Position numbers and translations under genes: made by a program. The notes beneath the pieces were generated by a model, which was given only the letters and a program-made list of their open reading frames with translations, searched no databases and had not been told where the DNA came from. From Pseudomonas sp. DY-1 (lineage in GTDB: Bacteria; Pseudomonadota; Gammaproteobacteria; Pseudomonadales; Pseudomonadaceae), in assembly GCF_003626975.1 (NCBI RefSeq), contig NZ_CP032616.1, forward strand, positions 1,674,001 to 1,738,000: a stretch of 64,000 bases of DNA, written 5' to 3'. Positions 45,564-55,139 of this stretch are shown here, piece after piece (the stretch's first letter is position 1; every line of letters begins with the position of its first letter).

Positions 45564-46364
45564 TCAGCCGAACACCACCACGGTCTGCCGACTCATCGCC
45601 ACCAGGTCGCCGTCCGGCGTCCACAGGGCCGCCGCCGCATGGCCGTAACCATCGCTGGCGTGCTCGATGCGCGCGCGATACCTGCACCAGTCATGGGTAT
45701 CCAGCTTCGGTAGCGGCTGCACGAACTCGATGGTCCAGGTCAAAGTGCTGCCCGGTGCGGGTGTTGGCAGGTGCGGTACGGTGGCCGGCGGCCACGCGTC
45801 CACCAAGGCCAGCAGATGTGCCTCGGTGACAGGCTCCCGCTCCACTTCGCCACGAAAACGTACCCAACCGCCCATGTCGCGTTCGCGGCTCCCGGAAAAC
45901 GGCATGCCGCCGATGGCCCAGCGCATGGCCAGGTGACGGGTGAATTCCGGTGTAACACCAGGAATGAAGGGCAGTTCGAAGCAATCTGCCGCGGGCTTCA
46001 TGTCGGGTGCTGGCTCAGCGGCCATCTGCACCACCGACTGACGCGAGCCGCCGAAGCTGCCCTGCACCAACGCCACTACCTGGCCCTTCTGCACCACACG
46101 GCAGAACACCTGGCTCACTGCCTTGCCTTCGCGCAGCAGCTCGGCCTCGAAGCTGGCAGGCACTTCGGGCTCCAAAGGGCCGACGAAAGTCGTGGCCAGG
46201 GATCGCACCGGCCGGCCCGGCTCGACCTTCGCGCGCATGGCTTCGAACGCCAGCGCCGCAACCACACCACCGAAGGCGGCCCGCCCCTGTCCCCAGGTGG
46301 CAGGCACCACGATCTCATTCGGATTGCTGCGCGCCGCCTGGATCAGTTCGGAGAATAATTTCAT
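45564..46364 (-). CDS. TesB-like acyl-CoA thioesterase family protein
   Basis: A 266-residue protein with two hotdog-like halves (PF13622 type). N-terminal TWGQGRAAFGGVVAALAFEAM corresponds to the region with the long helix, and the C-terminal half reads LTWTIEFVQPLP...GYGHAAAALWTPDGDLVAMSRQ, typical of TesB-like thioesterases. It likely hydrolyses acyl-CoA of unknown chain length. ATG at 46364 starts the conserved frame, with GGGACTCC-like GGAG upstream. It stands alone downstream of a palindromic element. Confidence 0.85.
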   Translation of the reverse strand: MKLFSELIQAARSNPNEIVVPATWGQGRAAFGGVVAALAFEAMRAKVEPGRPVRSLATTFVGPLEPEVPASFEAELLREGKAVSQVFCRVVQKGQVVALVQGSFGGSRQSVVQMAAEPAPDMKPAADCFELPFIPGVTPEFTRHLAMRWAIGGMPFSGSRERDMGGWVRFRGEVEREPVTEAHLLALVDAWPPATVPHLPTPAPGSTLTWTIEFVQPLPKLDTHDWCRYRARIEHASDGYGHAAAALWTPDGDLVAMSRQTVVVFG

Positions 46365-46481
46365 CTGGAGTCCCTGTAGTGAATCGCTCAGTCGGCGATC
46401 TTAGGGCATTGCCCCGCAGGCTCGAAAGGCGCGTCGCAAGGCTGCCGCGCCAACGCCGATGGGATACCCGCCATGGGCGAA

Positions 46482-47243
46482 TCAGGCCAGTCGCCGCAGC
46501 AGCTTCTCCAGTACCCGGTCCGAACGGACTTCAGCGGCATGCAACGCCACCTGCCACCCACGAATTCGCGGGCGCAGGTCAGGCTCCTGGTCCGCACGGC
46601 CCAACCACTGCAGGTTGTCATGCCATTTGCCCAGCGCGGATTGCGCACCCACCAGCAGCCGCCGGGTCTTGGGCGACAACTCGATCAAGTCCGGGTAGGC
46701 GTCCACGCCGTAGCGCAGGCGCTTGATCAGCAGCCGCAGGCGATGACGGTCGTGGGCGGGATCCTGGAGCGCCTGTACGAGACGGCGGTGACTCTTGCCA
46801 AGGGATTTGGCCACTGTCCTGCACAACCCCTTCAGCAGCCCCTCGCGATCGTACACACGCATCAGATGGGGCCAGGCTTCGAGCACCAGGAACAGGCGAG
46901 CGAGCTCCGGGGCCAGCAGAAACTGTGCATAGCCAAGGTGCCGAGCGCGTTCCCGGCCCGGAGTCAGGCGATCCAGACCGTGACTGCGCAACTCGATGAT
47001 CAGCACTTCCAGATCCCGCAATGGCCCGCTCAGACTTGCCAGATCGGCAGCCGCCTGGTTCAGCACGTCGACTGCTGGCAACCCGCGAAAAGGACGCAGC
47101 AAGCTACGCAGGCGCCTGGTTGCAACGCGCAGGTCATGCAGGGCCTCGTCATCCGTACCCGCGGCCAGCCGCTCGGCACAGGCATGCATGCGAACCTCCA
47201 GACCAATGACTTGGGCGATCAGGTCATCCAGCATTCCGGCCAT
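46482..47243 (-). CDS. CHAD domain protein
   Basis: A 253-residue all-helical protein made of one CHAD domain. The conserved basic motif HDLRVATRRLRSLLRPF (about 36-52) and a second, LRLLIKRLRYGVDAY (about 168-182), line the positively charged groove that in studied members binds inorganic polyphosphate. A structural or polyphosphate-granule-linked role is likely. ATG at 47243 follows GGAG. It lies after tgpA on the same strand with a 56-base gap, so co-transcription with the moxR-DUF58-tgpA operon is possible. Confidence 0.88.
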   Translation of the reverse strand: MAGMLDDLIAQVIGLEVRMHACAERLAAGTDDEALHDLRVATRRLRSLLRPFRGLPAVDVLNQAAADLASLSGPLRDLEVLIIELRSHGLDRLTPGRERARHLGYAQFLLAPELARLFLVLEAWPHLMRVYDREGLLKGLCRTVAKSLGKSHRRLVQALQDPAHDRHRLRLLIKRLRYGVDAYPDLIELSPKTRRLLVGAQSALGKWHDNLQWLGRADQEPDLRPRIRGWQVALHAAEVRSDRVLEKLLRRLA

Positions 47244-47299
47244 CTTCTAGCTCTCCAGGGGTCAGGCGCGCAGGCGACTACGGCAGTACTCAGCATGGA

Positions 47300-49288
47300 T
47301 CATCCGCGCGCACCGCGCAGGCGCCAGGGCAATGCCTTACGCAGGGCGCGCAGGTGCCTGGCCGGATCGGACGTCCACTGGCTGGCATATCGGCTAGCCT
47401 CGAAGGCTGCGAGGAAGGCGCGGATCTGCGCCGCCTGCCGGGGCAGCTCGCGGCTTGCACGCTCAGCGAAGGCGCGCGGCCCTTCGCCCTTGCCACGCAC
47501 TACGCCATGGCGCGCCAGCAATTGCTCGAAAACCTGGAACTGACGCAACTGGGGGTCGCGCTCACGTCGCCATGGCGCGAACAGAAACAAGGCCAGCAGC
47601 GCCATCAGCACTGCTCCGGCACCGACCAGGCCCAGGCCGAGCGAGCGCCCATCCAGGGTGCCGAACCAGCGCCGCACAAGCTCCATCTGCGCCTCTCCCT
47701 GGTAGCCCAGTACCCAGCGCTGCCAGCCGTAGTTGAGATTGTCCCAGGCCAATCGCACCTCGTTCAGCCAGGCCAGCTGTCGAAAGCGCAGAGGTGAAAG
47801 GGGTGACCCCTCGAGGAAGCTCTGCTCGCTGGCCACTGCATCTTCAAGGCCACGCTCGATGCGGCTCGGCGCCACTTGGAAAGTTGGATCGACGCTGATC
47901 CAGCCGCGTCCCGGTAGCCAGTATTCCACCCAGGCGTGAGCGTCGAACTGATGCACCAGCACGTAGTTGCCGGCAGGATTGAGTTCGCCACCCTGATACC
48001 CGGCCACCACCCGCGCGGGAATGCCGGCGGCTCGCAGGACGAAGGTCATGGCGCCTGCATAATGGGCACAGAACCCCCTGCGGGTATCGAAGAGAAACGC
48101 ATCAATATTGTCCTCACCCAGCGGCGAAGGCTTCAGGGTGTAGACGTAAGGCTCGCGATTGAAATGCGCGAGCAGTGCATCCACCAGCTGTTGCGGCTCA
48201 GCGTACTGCCGCTTGAGCTCCCCGGCCCAGGCCCGCGTTCGCGATTCACCTGCCTCTGGCAGCTGCAGGGCCCTGCGCAAGGCATCGGGGTTGCCATCAG
48301 GTTCGCGTACCGCCTTAGGCCAGGAGGTGACCTGGTAGAGCAGCGGGCGATCGACCGGCGTGCGGCGCTCGAGGCGGAAGTCCGCCCGCGGGCGCACACC
48401 CTCCTCGCCCGTCTCGGCCACATCCAGGCCAAACAGCCACGGCCTGCCGCTGGGCTGCATGACAATGCTGTAGCGCAGTGGCTCACCTTCCCGACGCCAG
48501 ACCGCCTCCTGGCCGAACTGGGAAGTGAGAGATTGGGACCAGCGGCGCCCATCAAATCGCTCAAGGGTCAGCGCGCGCCAGTAGAGCTGGCTCATGGGCG
48601 GCACCGGACCTTCGAAGCTGGCGCGGAAAGCCAGGTCGCCGGAGCGGCTGAGTTCGGCGATATCCGCTGGACTCATCGCATCCGCCAGGCCGGTAACCCC
48701 CTTGTCACTCGGCAGGGGCAGCGACCACAGCGGCCCCAGGCGCGGAAAGAACATGAACAGCAACAGCATCAGCGGCACCGCCTGTAGCAACAGGCTGCCC
48801 GCCGCCTTCAACGGCACCAGCGGGCGTTCAGCGAAGCGGCTCTGCTGCAACCCCACCAGGGAGGCCAGCAATGCGCAAAGGGGCAGCAGGCTGTAGAGCC
48901 CGGCCAGCATGCCGTCGTTGAACAGATAGGCGGTGACCTGGGTGAAGAACCCGAGGAGCACCAGCACCAGGGCATCACGCTGGGTGCGCAGTTCCACCAG
49001 TTTGAGGATGAACACCGCCACCAGCAGCACGACCGCCGCCTCCAGCCCAACCAGCGTGCCCCTGGAGAAGAATACGCCCAGCGCGACCGCGAGGATCAGC
49101 GCGGCCTTGATCGTGCCGCTGGGGTACTGCGCACGCATGCGGAATATCCGGATGCGCCATCCAGCACAGCCCAACCACATTGCAATGATCCACAACGGCA
49201 GGTAGGGCAGATGCGGCAGGATCACCAGCACCTGCGCCACCAGCAGCCAGGTCAGGCCGATCCGGGTAATGGGCAGGCCGGCCTTCAT
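47300..49288 (-). CDS. tgpA: Membrane-embedded transglutaminase TgpA
   Basis: A 662-residue inner-membrane protein. About five or six membrane helices cluster in residues 1-190 and one more near residue 550. The periplasmic transglutaminase core between them has the triad in RRGFCAHYAGAM (Cys407), QFDAHAWVEYW (His) and ISVDPTFQ (Asp). It corresponds to TgpA of P. aeruginosa, reported essential for growth. The cytoplasmic tail (after 570) is a DUF4129-like helical segment. Its ATG overlaps the DUF58 stop by four bases. It belongs to a widespread MoxR-DUF58-transglutaminase module. Confidence 0.94.
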   Translation of the reverse strand: MKAGLPITRIGLTWLLVAQVLVILPHLPYLPLWIIAMWLGCAGWRIRIFRMRAQYPSGTIKAALILAVALGVFFSRGTLVGLEAAVVLLVAVFILKLVELRTQRDALVLVLLGFFTQVTAYLFNDGMLAGLYSLLPLCALLASLVGLQQSRFAERPLVPLKAAGSLLLQAVPLMLLLFMFFPRLGPLWSLPLPSDKGVTGLADAMSPADIAELSRSGDLAFRASFEGPVPPMSQLYWRALTLERFDGRRWSQSLTSQFGQEAVWRREGEPLRYSIVMQPSGRPWLFGLDVAETGEEGVRPRADFRLERRTPVDRPLLYQVTSWPKAVREPDGNPDALRRALQLPEAGESRTRAWAGELKRQYAEPQQLVDALLAHFNREPYVYTLKPSPLGEDNIDAFLFDTRRGFCAHYAGAMTFVLRAAGIPARVVAGYQGGELNPAGNYVLVHQFDAHAWVEYWLPGRGWISVDPTFQVAPSRIERGLEDAVASEQSFLEGSPLSPLRFRQLAWLNEVRLAWDNLNYGWQRWVLGYQGEAQMELVRRWFGTLDGRSLGLGLVGAGAVLMALLALFLFAPWRRERDPQLRQFQVFEQLLARHGVVRGKGEGPRAFAERASRELPRQAAQIRAFLAAFEASRYASQWTSDPARHLRALRKALPWRLRGARG

Positions 49289-50232
49289 CGCGCCCCCCCG
49301 AACAGGGCCAGGGCCCGCAGGCAGGCTTCGCGGTGGGCATCACCGGTGTCGGCGCCCAGCTCCTGGCCCCCCAGGCGCAGGCCGAAGGGTTGGCCACGGG
49401 AAGAAAACTGCAACACCCAGTAGCAGAGCAGACCCAACCGCTGCTCCAGATCGCCGTCCAGCCGATCGAGGTCGAGCCAGACATCACGCCCGGACAGGGC
49501 GGCGAAGTCCTTTACGAACAGCCCCTGGCCGCGAGAAAAGGCCTTCCAGTGCAAGCGGCGACGCGAATCGCCCGGCTGGTAGGCGCGCAGCCCCTGGTAG
49601 TCGTCCGCCCCGGCACCGAGCACATGCTGGCCTTCGTCGCCGTCATCATCGCCACGGCCAGGCATCAGCGGCAGATCGCCCTCCAGCGGGCGCGGATAGA
49701 CCAACAGGGCCTGGTCCAGATCCACCCAGCTCCACGCCACCAGCAACCCGAGCGGATAACGGCTTTCGACGCGCAGGCGTCGGGGCCGCAGCCAGCCACG
49801 CCGTCCGGTAGGCAAGTGCAACTCCACCTCGCAGGCGCCATTGGCGGCTACGTCCTGCACCTGCAACGGCAAGGGCGGCCAACCCAGCGCGACGGCCTGG
49901 TGCTCCCGGCCGCTGCTTTCCAGCGTGACGTGGAAGTGCGCTTGCTCGCCGAGGAAAACGGGCGCACCACCCGCTGCCTTGAGGTTCAGCCCCGAAAGGT
50001 TGCGGAAGGTGTGCAGGATGGCCACCAGGAATACCGACAGCAACAGGAAAGTCAGCGCGTAGGCCAGGCTGTTCTGGTAGTTGATCGCCACCAGCAGCAT
50101 TGGCACCAGGGCTAGCCCGAAAGCGGCTCCGGCGCGGGTTGGCAAGATGAAAATCCGTCGCTGATCGAGACGTACCTGGTTCGCTGGCGGGATGCGGCGC
50201 GCCAGCCAGCGATCGACCTGGACTTCCAGCAT
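49285..50232 (-). CDS. DUF58 domain membrane protein
   Basis: A 315-residue protein with two membrane helices (about 35-75) followed by a cytosolic DUF58 region with the YPLGLLVAWSW and DDYQGLRAYQPGDSRRRLHWKAFSRG motifs of the family; the latter lies in a vWA-like fold. The MoxR ATPase encoded before it and TgpA after it are the usual partners. ATG at 50232 overlaps the MoxR stop by one base and gives LEVQVDRWLARRIPP. Frames further upstream lie inside moxR and are rejected. Confidence 0.92.
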   Translation of the reverse strand: MLEVQVDRWLARRIPPANQVRLDQRRIFILPTRAGAAFGLALVPMLLVAINYQNSLAYALTFLLLSVFLVAILHTFRNLSGLNLKAAGGAPVFLGEQAHFHVTLESSGREHQAVALGWPPLPLQVQDVAANGACEVELHLPTGRRGWLRPRRLRVESRYPLGLLVAWSWVDLDQALLVYPRPLEGDLPLMPGRGDDDGDEGQHVLGAGADDYQGLRAYQPGDSRRRLHWKAFSRGQGLFVKDFAALSGRDVWLDLDRLDGDLEQRLGLLCYWVLQFSSRGQPFGLRLGGQELGADTGDAHREACLRALALFGGAR

Positions 50233-51149
50233 CAGAGAGCCGGCACTTCGCGCAGCAGCCACTGCACCAACGCGCCACCGCCATGTCCGGATGGATCGGC
50301 GCGCTCGCGCAGGCGATGGCCGACTACCGAAGGCAGAACCGCCTGGACATCTTCCGGTATCACATAATCGCGCCCTGCCAACAGGGCCCAGGCACGCGCA
50401 GCGGAGAGCAACGCCAAACTGGCGCGGGGCGACAGCCCCCAGGCGAACTGCGGTTGGCTGCGGGTGGCATCCACCAGGCGCAACACGTAATCCACCAGCG
50501 CGTCGCGAGCCACCACCTTGGGCACTTCGGCCTGGATAAGCCCCAGCTCGGCGTGGGTGAAAATGGGTTCCAGGCGCGGCAGCAGCTCACGCCGCGCCTC
50601 GCCTTGCAACAATGCCTTCTCCGCCGCCCTGGCCGGATAGCCGAGGGACAGGCGCATGAGGAAGCGGTCCAGTTGCGACTCCGGCAAGGCGAAGGTACCG
50701 CCTTGGCTGGCCGGGTTCTGCGTGGCGATGACGAAGAAGGGTTCCGGCAGCGGGCGCGTGGCCCCCTCGATGGTCACCTGCCCTTCCTCCATGGCTTCCA
50801 GCAACGCGCTCTGGCTCTTGGGAGTGGCGCGGTTGATCTCATCGGCCAGCACCAGCTCGGCGAACACCGGCCCCGGGTGGAAGACGAACTGGCTGCTGTC
50901 CTTGTCGAACACCGAGGTGCCAAGGATGTCACCGGGCAGGAGGTCCGAGGTGAACTGGATGCGCTGGAAGCTCAGCCCCAGCACCTTGGCCAGGGCATGG
51001 CCCAGGGTGGTCTTGCCCATACCGGGCAGGTCTTCGATCAACAGGTGTCCACGGGCCAGCAGGCAGGTCAGGGCCAGGCGTACCTGTGCTTCCTTGCCCA
51101 GCACTACCTGATTGACCGCGTGCAGACAGGCATCCAGTTTGGTTCGCAT
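50232..51149 (-). CDS. MoxR-family AAA+ ATPase
   Basis: A 305-residue ATPase. Walker A is LIEDLPGMGKTTLGHAL, the MoxR-specific DLLPGDILGTSVF follows, Walker B is ELVLADEINRATPKSQSALLEAM, sensor 1 is FFVIATQNP, and the C-terminal lid has SPRASLALLSAARAWALLAGRDYV. Such ATPases act as chaperone-like maturation factors for their vWA or DUF58 partners. ATG at 51149 follows GGGAG; TTG upstream is rejected. It is the first gene of the moxR-DUF58-tgpA operon. Confidence 0.95.
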   Translation of the reverse strand: MRTKLDACLHAVNQVVLGKEAQVRLALTCLLARGHLLIEDLPGMGKTTLGHALAKVLGLSFQRIQFTSDLLPGDILGTSVFDKDSSQFVFHPGPVFAELVLADEINRATPKSQSALLEAMEEGQVTIEGATRPLPEPFFVIATQNPASQGGTFALPESQLDRFLMRLSLGYPARAAEKALLQGEARRELLPRLEPIFTHAELGLIQAEVPKVVARDALVDYVLRLVDATRSQPQFAWGLSPRASLALLSAARAWALLAGRDYVIPEDVQAVLPSVVGHRLRERADPSGHGGGALVQWLLREVPAL

Positions 51150-51236
51150 TCGTCGCTCCCTGTGCAATGCGACGATGCTACTGGCAGGGCGGGTAATGGC
51201 AAAGCGCCCGGCAAACTTTACTCATGAAACTGTGCG

Positions 51237-51899
51237 TCAGCTCGCTGCGCCAGCCTCGGCATGCAGGTCGCCGGTCAGGAAGGCCGCGCCCTCGCAGAAC
51301 AGGTGCGGATAAACCTCGGCAAGGTGATCGAAGAACAGTTGCTCAGGCAGGTCAGCGAACTGGCCGTGGTCCGCCAGGTATTCCATGTAGCGCTCGCCCT
51401 GGCTGTTGAAGGGGTGGAAAACGCTGTCCTGGCGTCCGTCGAACTCCAGCGGAGGCACCTTGAACAGCCGGCACAGCGCCAGGTTGAAAGCCGGTGTGGC
51501 CTTGACCCAGCGGCCGTCGAGGTGCAGCTCGGTGTAACCGTGCATGGCGAACACCTCGCTGCGCAGGAGCTCCAGCAGTCGGGGCGTGGCCAGGTGGTTG
51601 CGCACGTCGGCGAGACCAATGCGTGCAGGGATGCCGCAATGCCGCGCGCATGCCGCCAGCAGGATCGCCTTGGGCACGCAGTAGGATTCGCCCGCCCCCA
51701 GAGCATGGCTGGCCTTCAGAGTCTGCGGGTCCCGGCTGAATACATAAGGGTTGTAGTGGATCTCGTCGCGCACCGCGCGGTACAGGCTGACAGCTTGATC
51801 GATTGGGTCGCGGCTTGCCCCACGGTGCATTTCCGCGAACTCGACCACCAGGGTGTGGTCACTATCAACAAAGCGGCCGGGCTCCAGGAAGTGCTGCAT
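51237..51899 (-). CDS. Stand-alone transglutaminase-like cysteine protein
   Basis: A 220-residue cytoplasmic transglutaminase-core protein. The active Cys is in GAGESYCVPKAILLAACARHCGIPARIGLADVRNHL, which is the standard transglutaminase-like block; the later segment MHGYTELHLDGRWVKATPAFN supplies His and, where Asp is usual, TPAFN, so the third residue is atypical. Function is unknown; some relatives are proteases or amidases. It is the gene before moxR on the same strand, with an 87-base gap. Confidence 0.85.
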   Translation of the reverse strand: MQHFLEPGRFVDSDHTLVVEFAEMHRGASRDPIDQAVSLYRAVRDEIHYNPYVFSRDPQTLKASHALGAGESYCVPKAILLAACARHCGIPARIGLADVRNHLATPRLLELLRSEVFAMHGYTELHLDGRWVKATPAFNLALCRLFKVPPLEFDGRQDSVFHPFNSQGERYMEYLADHGQFADLPEQLFFDHLAEVYPHLFCEGAAFLTGDLHAEAGAAS

Positions 51900-52051
51900 G
51901 GCGTGTTCTCCTGCGGGTAAGTCGCAAGTCTATCCAGCGCCCCGCCGCCCCGGGTACGACATACCGGCCAAGCTCGCCGTTCCTGTCGCCATGGCCATGG
52001 TTGGCGATTAGTCTCGTGACGGCCCCTCGCCGCCATCAAGGAGGATCGACC

Positions 52052-54499
52052 ATGCTGTTGCTCTGGATACTTGCCCTGGGCCTGGGCGTCGCCTATCTCG
52101 CCCACCGCCGCATAGCCCCCCTGCCCGCGCTGGCCCTGGTGGCCGGTTATCTGGTGCTGATGGGGCTGTTCGGCCATTCACCCGGCTGGCTGCTGCTGGT
52201 GTTCTGGCTGCTCTGGCTGGCTGTCGCGCTGCCCCTGGCGTTGCCCGGGCCACGTCGGCAATGGCTCAGCTCACCGCTCTTTTCCTGGTTCCAGCGAGTG
52301 CTGCCGCCCATGTCCGAGACCGAGCGCGACGCCATCGAGGCCGGCACCGTCTGGTGGGACGGCGAGCTGTTCAGCGGACGTCCGGACTGGCGCAAGCTCC
52401 TGGACTCCCCTCGCCCGCAGTTGACCGAAGAGGAGCAGGCCTTCCTCGACGGTCCTACGGAAGATCTCTGCGCCATGGTTAGCGACTGGGAGATCGGCCA
52501 GAAGCTCGACCTCCCGCCTGAGGCCTGGGAGCACATCAAGAAGCACGGGTTCTTCGCCCTGATCATCCCGAAGGAGTACGGCGGCAAGGGCTTTTCCGCC
52601 TACGCCCACTCCCAGGTTGCAATGAAACTCGCGACGCGTAGCGGCGACCTGGCCTCGACCGTGATGGTGCCCAATTCTCTCGGCCCCGCCGAACTGCTGC
52701 TGCACTACGGCACTGACGAGCAGCGCCGGCACTACCTGCCACGTCTTGCGAGCGGCGAGGACATTCCCTGCTTCGCCCTTACCGGGCCACTCGCCGGCTC
52801 GGATGCCGGTGCCATGCCGGACGTCGGCATCGTCTGCAAGGGCCAGTGGCAGGGAGAGGACGTGATCGGACTGCGTCTGACCTGGGAAAAGCGCTACATC
52901 ACGCTCGGTCCAATAGCCACTTTGCTGGGCCTGGCCTTCAAGGCCCACGATCCGGACCATCTGCTGGGCGATGAAGAAGATCTTGGCATCAGCCTCGCGC
53001 TCATCCCGACGGATACCTCCGGCGTGGAGATCGGCCGGCGCCACCTGCCTTTGGGCGCGGCCTTCATGAACGGGCCGAACTCTGGCAAGGACGTGTTCGT
53101 GCCCCTGGACTTCGTCATCGGTGGCCAGGCCATGCTCGGCAAAGGCTGGATGATGCTGATGAATTGCCTGTCGGTAGGCCGCTCCATTTCCCTCCCCGCC
53201 GCCTCAACCGGTGCCGCCAAGTTCACCAGCCTGGTAACGGGCCAGTACGCCCGCATACGCGAACAATTCAACGTACCCCTGGCGGCCTTCGAAGGCATTC
53301 AGGAAGCCTTGGCGCGTATTGCCGGCAACGCCTGGCTGATGGACAGCGCGCGCATCCTCACTGCCAGCGCGGTGGATCTGGGCGAGAAGCCTTCGGTGCT
53401 GTCGGCCATCCTGAAGTACCACCTGACCGAGCGCGGCCGCCAATGCATCGGCCACGCGATGGACGTACATGGCGGCAAGGGCATCATCCTCGGGCCGAAC
53501 AACTACCTGGGGCGCGCCTGGCAGGGAGCGCCCATCTCCATCACGGTCGAAGGCGCCAACATCCTCTCGCGCAACCTGATGATATTTGGCCAGGGCGCGA
53601 TCCGCTGCCATCCGTTCGTGCTCAAGGAAATGGCCCTGGCCGGCCGCCAAGATCGTGACCAGGCGCTGGAGGAGTTCGACCAACTGTTACTGCGGCACAT
53701 CGGTTTCGCCGTGGGCAACGCAGCCAGCAGCCTGCTGCTCGGTCTCAGCCTTGGCCGTCTTGGCGACGCGCCCGGCGACAATCTCTGCCGTCCCTACTTC
53801 CGCGCCCTCGATCGGCTGGCAGCTGCCTTCGCCCTGCTCGCCGACTGCAGCATGCTATTGCTTGGCGGCGAGCTGAAACGTCGTGAGCGGCTTTCCGCGC
53901 GACTGGGCGACGCCCTGAGCTACCTCTACCTGGCATCGGCGGCTCTCAAGCGCTATCACGACCGCGACTACCCCGAACACCTGCAACCACTGGTGCGCTG
54001 GGCACTGGAGGAAAGCCTGGGCAAGGCCGAGCAGGCCCTGGACGGACTGCTCGACAACTTCCCAAATGCCTTCATGGGCGGCCTGCTGCGAGTACTGGTG
54101 TTCCCCCTCGGCCGTCGCCATCCCGGCCCCTCGGATGAGCTGGACGCCGAAGTCGCCGGAGTGATCGGCCGCGACCGGGGAGATCCGGCGCTGGAGGAGC
54201 TGCTCGCAGGCTGCTACCGCCCGCAATCCGCCGAAGACCCAGTAGGCGCGCTGCAGCAGGCTGTCGACCTGGCCGACAACTGCCAGCCCTTGCAGCGCAA
54301 GCTGCAACAAGCGGTCAAGGCGGGCAGCCTGAAACCCGCCACGGATGAGTCCCTGGTGGACGCAGCCTTGGCCGCGGGACTGATCGATGCCGCCGGAGCC
54401 ACGCAGTTGCGTGCCCTCGAGGCGGCACAGCGGCGAGTCATAGACGTCGACGATTTCAGCAAGGACGAACTCGCGCCCAGCGCGGGCAAGATTCGCTGA
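52052..54499 (+). CDS. fadE: Acyl-CoA dehydrogenase, FadE type
   Basis: An 815-residue enzyme for the first step of fatty acid beta-oxidation, the same length class as E. coli FadE (814). Two or three N-terminal membrane helices (about 1-65) anchor it. The acyl-CoA dehydrogenase region (about 100-520) includes FALIIPKEYGGKGFSAY, CFALTGPLAGSDAGAMPD, KRYITLGPIATLLGLAFK, and DVHGGKGIILGPNNYLGRAW. The C-terminal DUF1974 region runs from about 530 to the end. An AAGGAGG site lies seven bases before ATG at 52052. The PA2817-like gene follows. Confidence 0.94.
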   Translation: MLLLWILALGLGVAYLAHRRIAPLPALALVAGYLVLMGLFGHSPGWLLLVFWLLWLAVALPLALPGPRRQWLSSPLFSWFQRVLPPMSETERDAIEAGTVWWDGELFSGRPDWRKLLDSPRPQLTEEEQAFLDGPTEDLCAMVSDWEIGQKLDLPPEAWEHIKKHGFFALIIPKEYGGKGFSAYAHSQVAMKLATRSGDLASTVMVPNSLGPAELLLHYGTDEQRRHYLPRLASGEDIPCFALTGPLAGSDAGAMPDVGIVCKGQWQGEDVIGLRLTWEKRYITLGPIATLLGLAFKAHDPDHLLGDEEDLGISLALIPTDTSGVEIGRRHLPLGAAFMNGPNSGKDVFVPLDFVIGGQAMLGKGWMMLMNCLSVGRSISLPAASTGAAKFTSLVTGQYARIREQFNVPLAAFEGIQEALARIAGNAWLMDSARILTASAVDLGEKPSVLSAILKYHLTERGRQCIGHAMDVHGGKGIILGPNNYLGRAWQGAPISITVEGANILSRNLMIFGQGAIRCHPFVLKEMALAGRQDRDQALEEFDQLLLRHIGFAVGNAASSLLLGLSLGRLGDAPGDNLCRPYFRALDRLAAAFALLADCSMLLLGGELKRRERLSARLGDALSYLYLASAALKRYHDRDYPEHLQPLVRWALEESLGKAEQALDGLLDNFPNAFMGGLLRVLVFPLGRRHPGPSDELDAEVAGVIGRDRGDPALEELLAGCYRPQSAEDPVGALQQAVDLADNCQPLQRKLQQAVKAGSLKPATDESLVDAALAAGLIDAAGATQLRALEAAQRRVIDVDDFSKDELAPSAGKIR

Positions 54500-54571
54500 G
54501 CCCGCAGGCAGGACAGCCGGCGCGGCGGGCCTTATACTCCCGCGCCCGATCCAGTTTCAGGAAAGTCCGCC

Positions 54572-54982
54572 ATGTCCAATCCCTATCTCGACCACCATCT
54601 CGCCCTGCTCGCGCACCTGCGCGGCATCCTGGTCGCCCTGGGCGAGGCGGAGCAGGTTCCCGAGGAGAACCATGCGCTCTTCGTCGAGCGCTTCGACGAC
54701 CTGATGGGCGAGCTCCCGCGCGACCCGGAAGGCAGCCTGTACCTTGGCCAGGACCTGATCAGCCAGGTCTTCCATCGCTACCCGCAGATCGCCCACCTGG
54801 TCCCACGCGATCTCCTCTGGTTCTTCGGCGGCGACTGCCTGCACTTCATGCCCGACGAAGAAATCGACCTGTTCCAGCGCCTCGATGAGCGCCGCTACGA
54901 AGCCGAACAGAACGGCGAGCCGTTCGACTGGAACCTGGAGAAGCGGTTGCTGGCCCTGCCGGAAGACAGCAACAAGCACTGA
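54572..54982 (+). CDS. PA2817-family conserved protein
   Basis: A 136-residue cytoplasmic acidic protein, starting NPYLDHHLALLAHLRGIL and containing YPQIAHLVPRDLLWFFGGDCLHFMPD. I recognise it as the family found next to fadE in pseudomonads and called PA2817 there. No catalytic motif or membrane segment is apparent. It follows fadE by 72 bases and may share its transcript. A regulatory or adaptor role in fatty acid oxidation is only suggested by linkage. Confidence 0.8.
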   Translation: MSNPYLDHHLALLAHLRGILVALGEAEQVPEENHALFVERFDDLMGELPRDPEGSLYLGQDLISQVFHRYPQIAHLVPRDLLWFFGGDCLHFMPDEEIDLFQRLDERRYEAEQNGEPFDWNLEKRLLALPEDSNKH

Positions 54983-55088
54983 CACCTGCCGGGGCGGCAC
55001 TCTCTGCCGCCCCATCTTCGCGCCGAATTTCGCCACCCATCGCCCGCCTTCCCGACACAATTGCGGCAAGGTGCCAGCCTCTGCCATC

Positions 55089-55105
55089 ATTGCGAATCAT
55101 TCGTA
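55089..55105 (+). promoter_or_regulatory. Possible weak Fur box upstream of the sigma factor gene
   Basis: The segment ATTGCGAATCATTCGTA matches the right half of the Fur consensus (AATCATT) but the left half poorly, about 10 of 19 positions by eye. Iron control of FecI-type genes is usual, so this is a fair candidate only. Confidence 0.3.
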
Positions 55106-55139
55106 AACACTCTTTCAAGTACTTCTCAATGAGGTCAGC

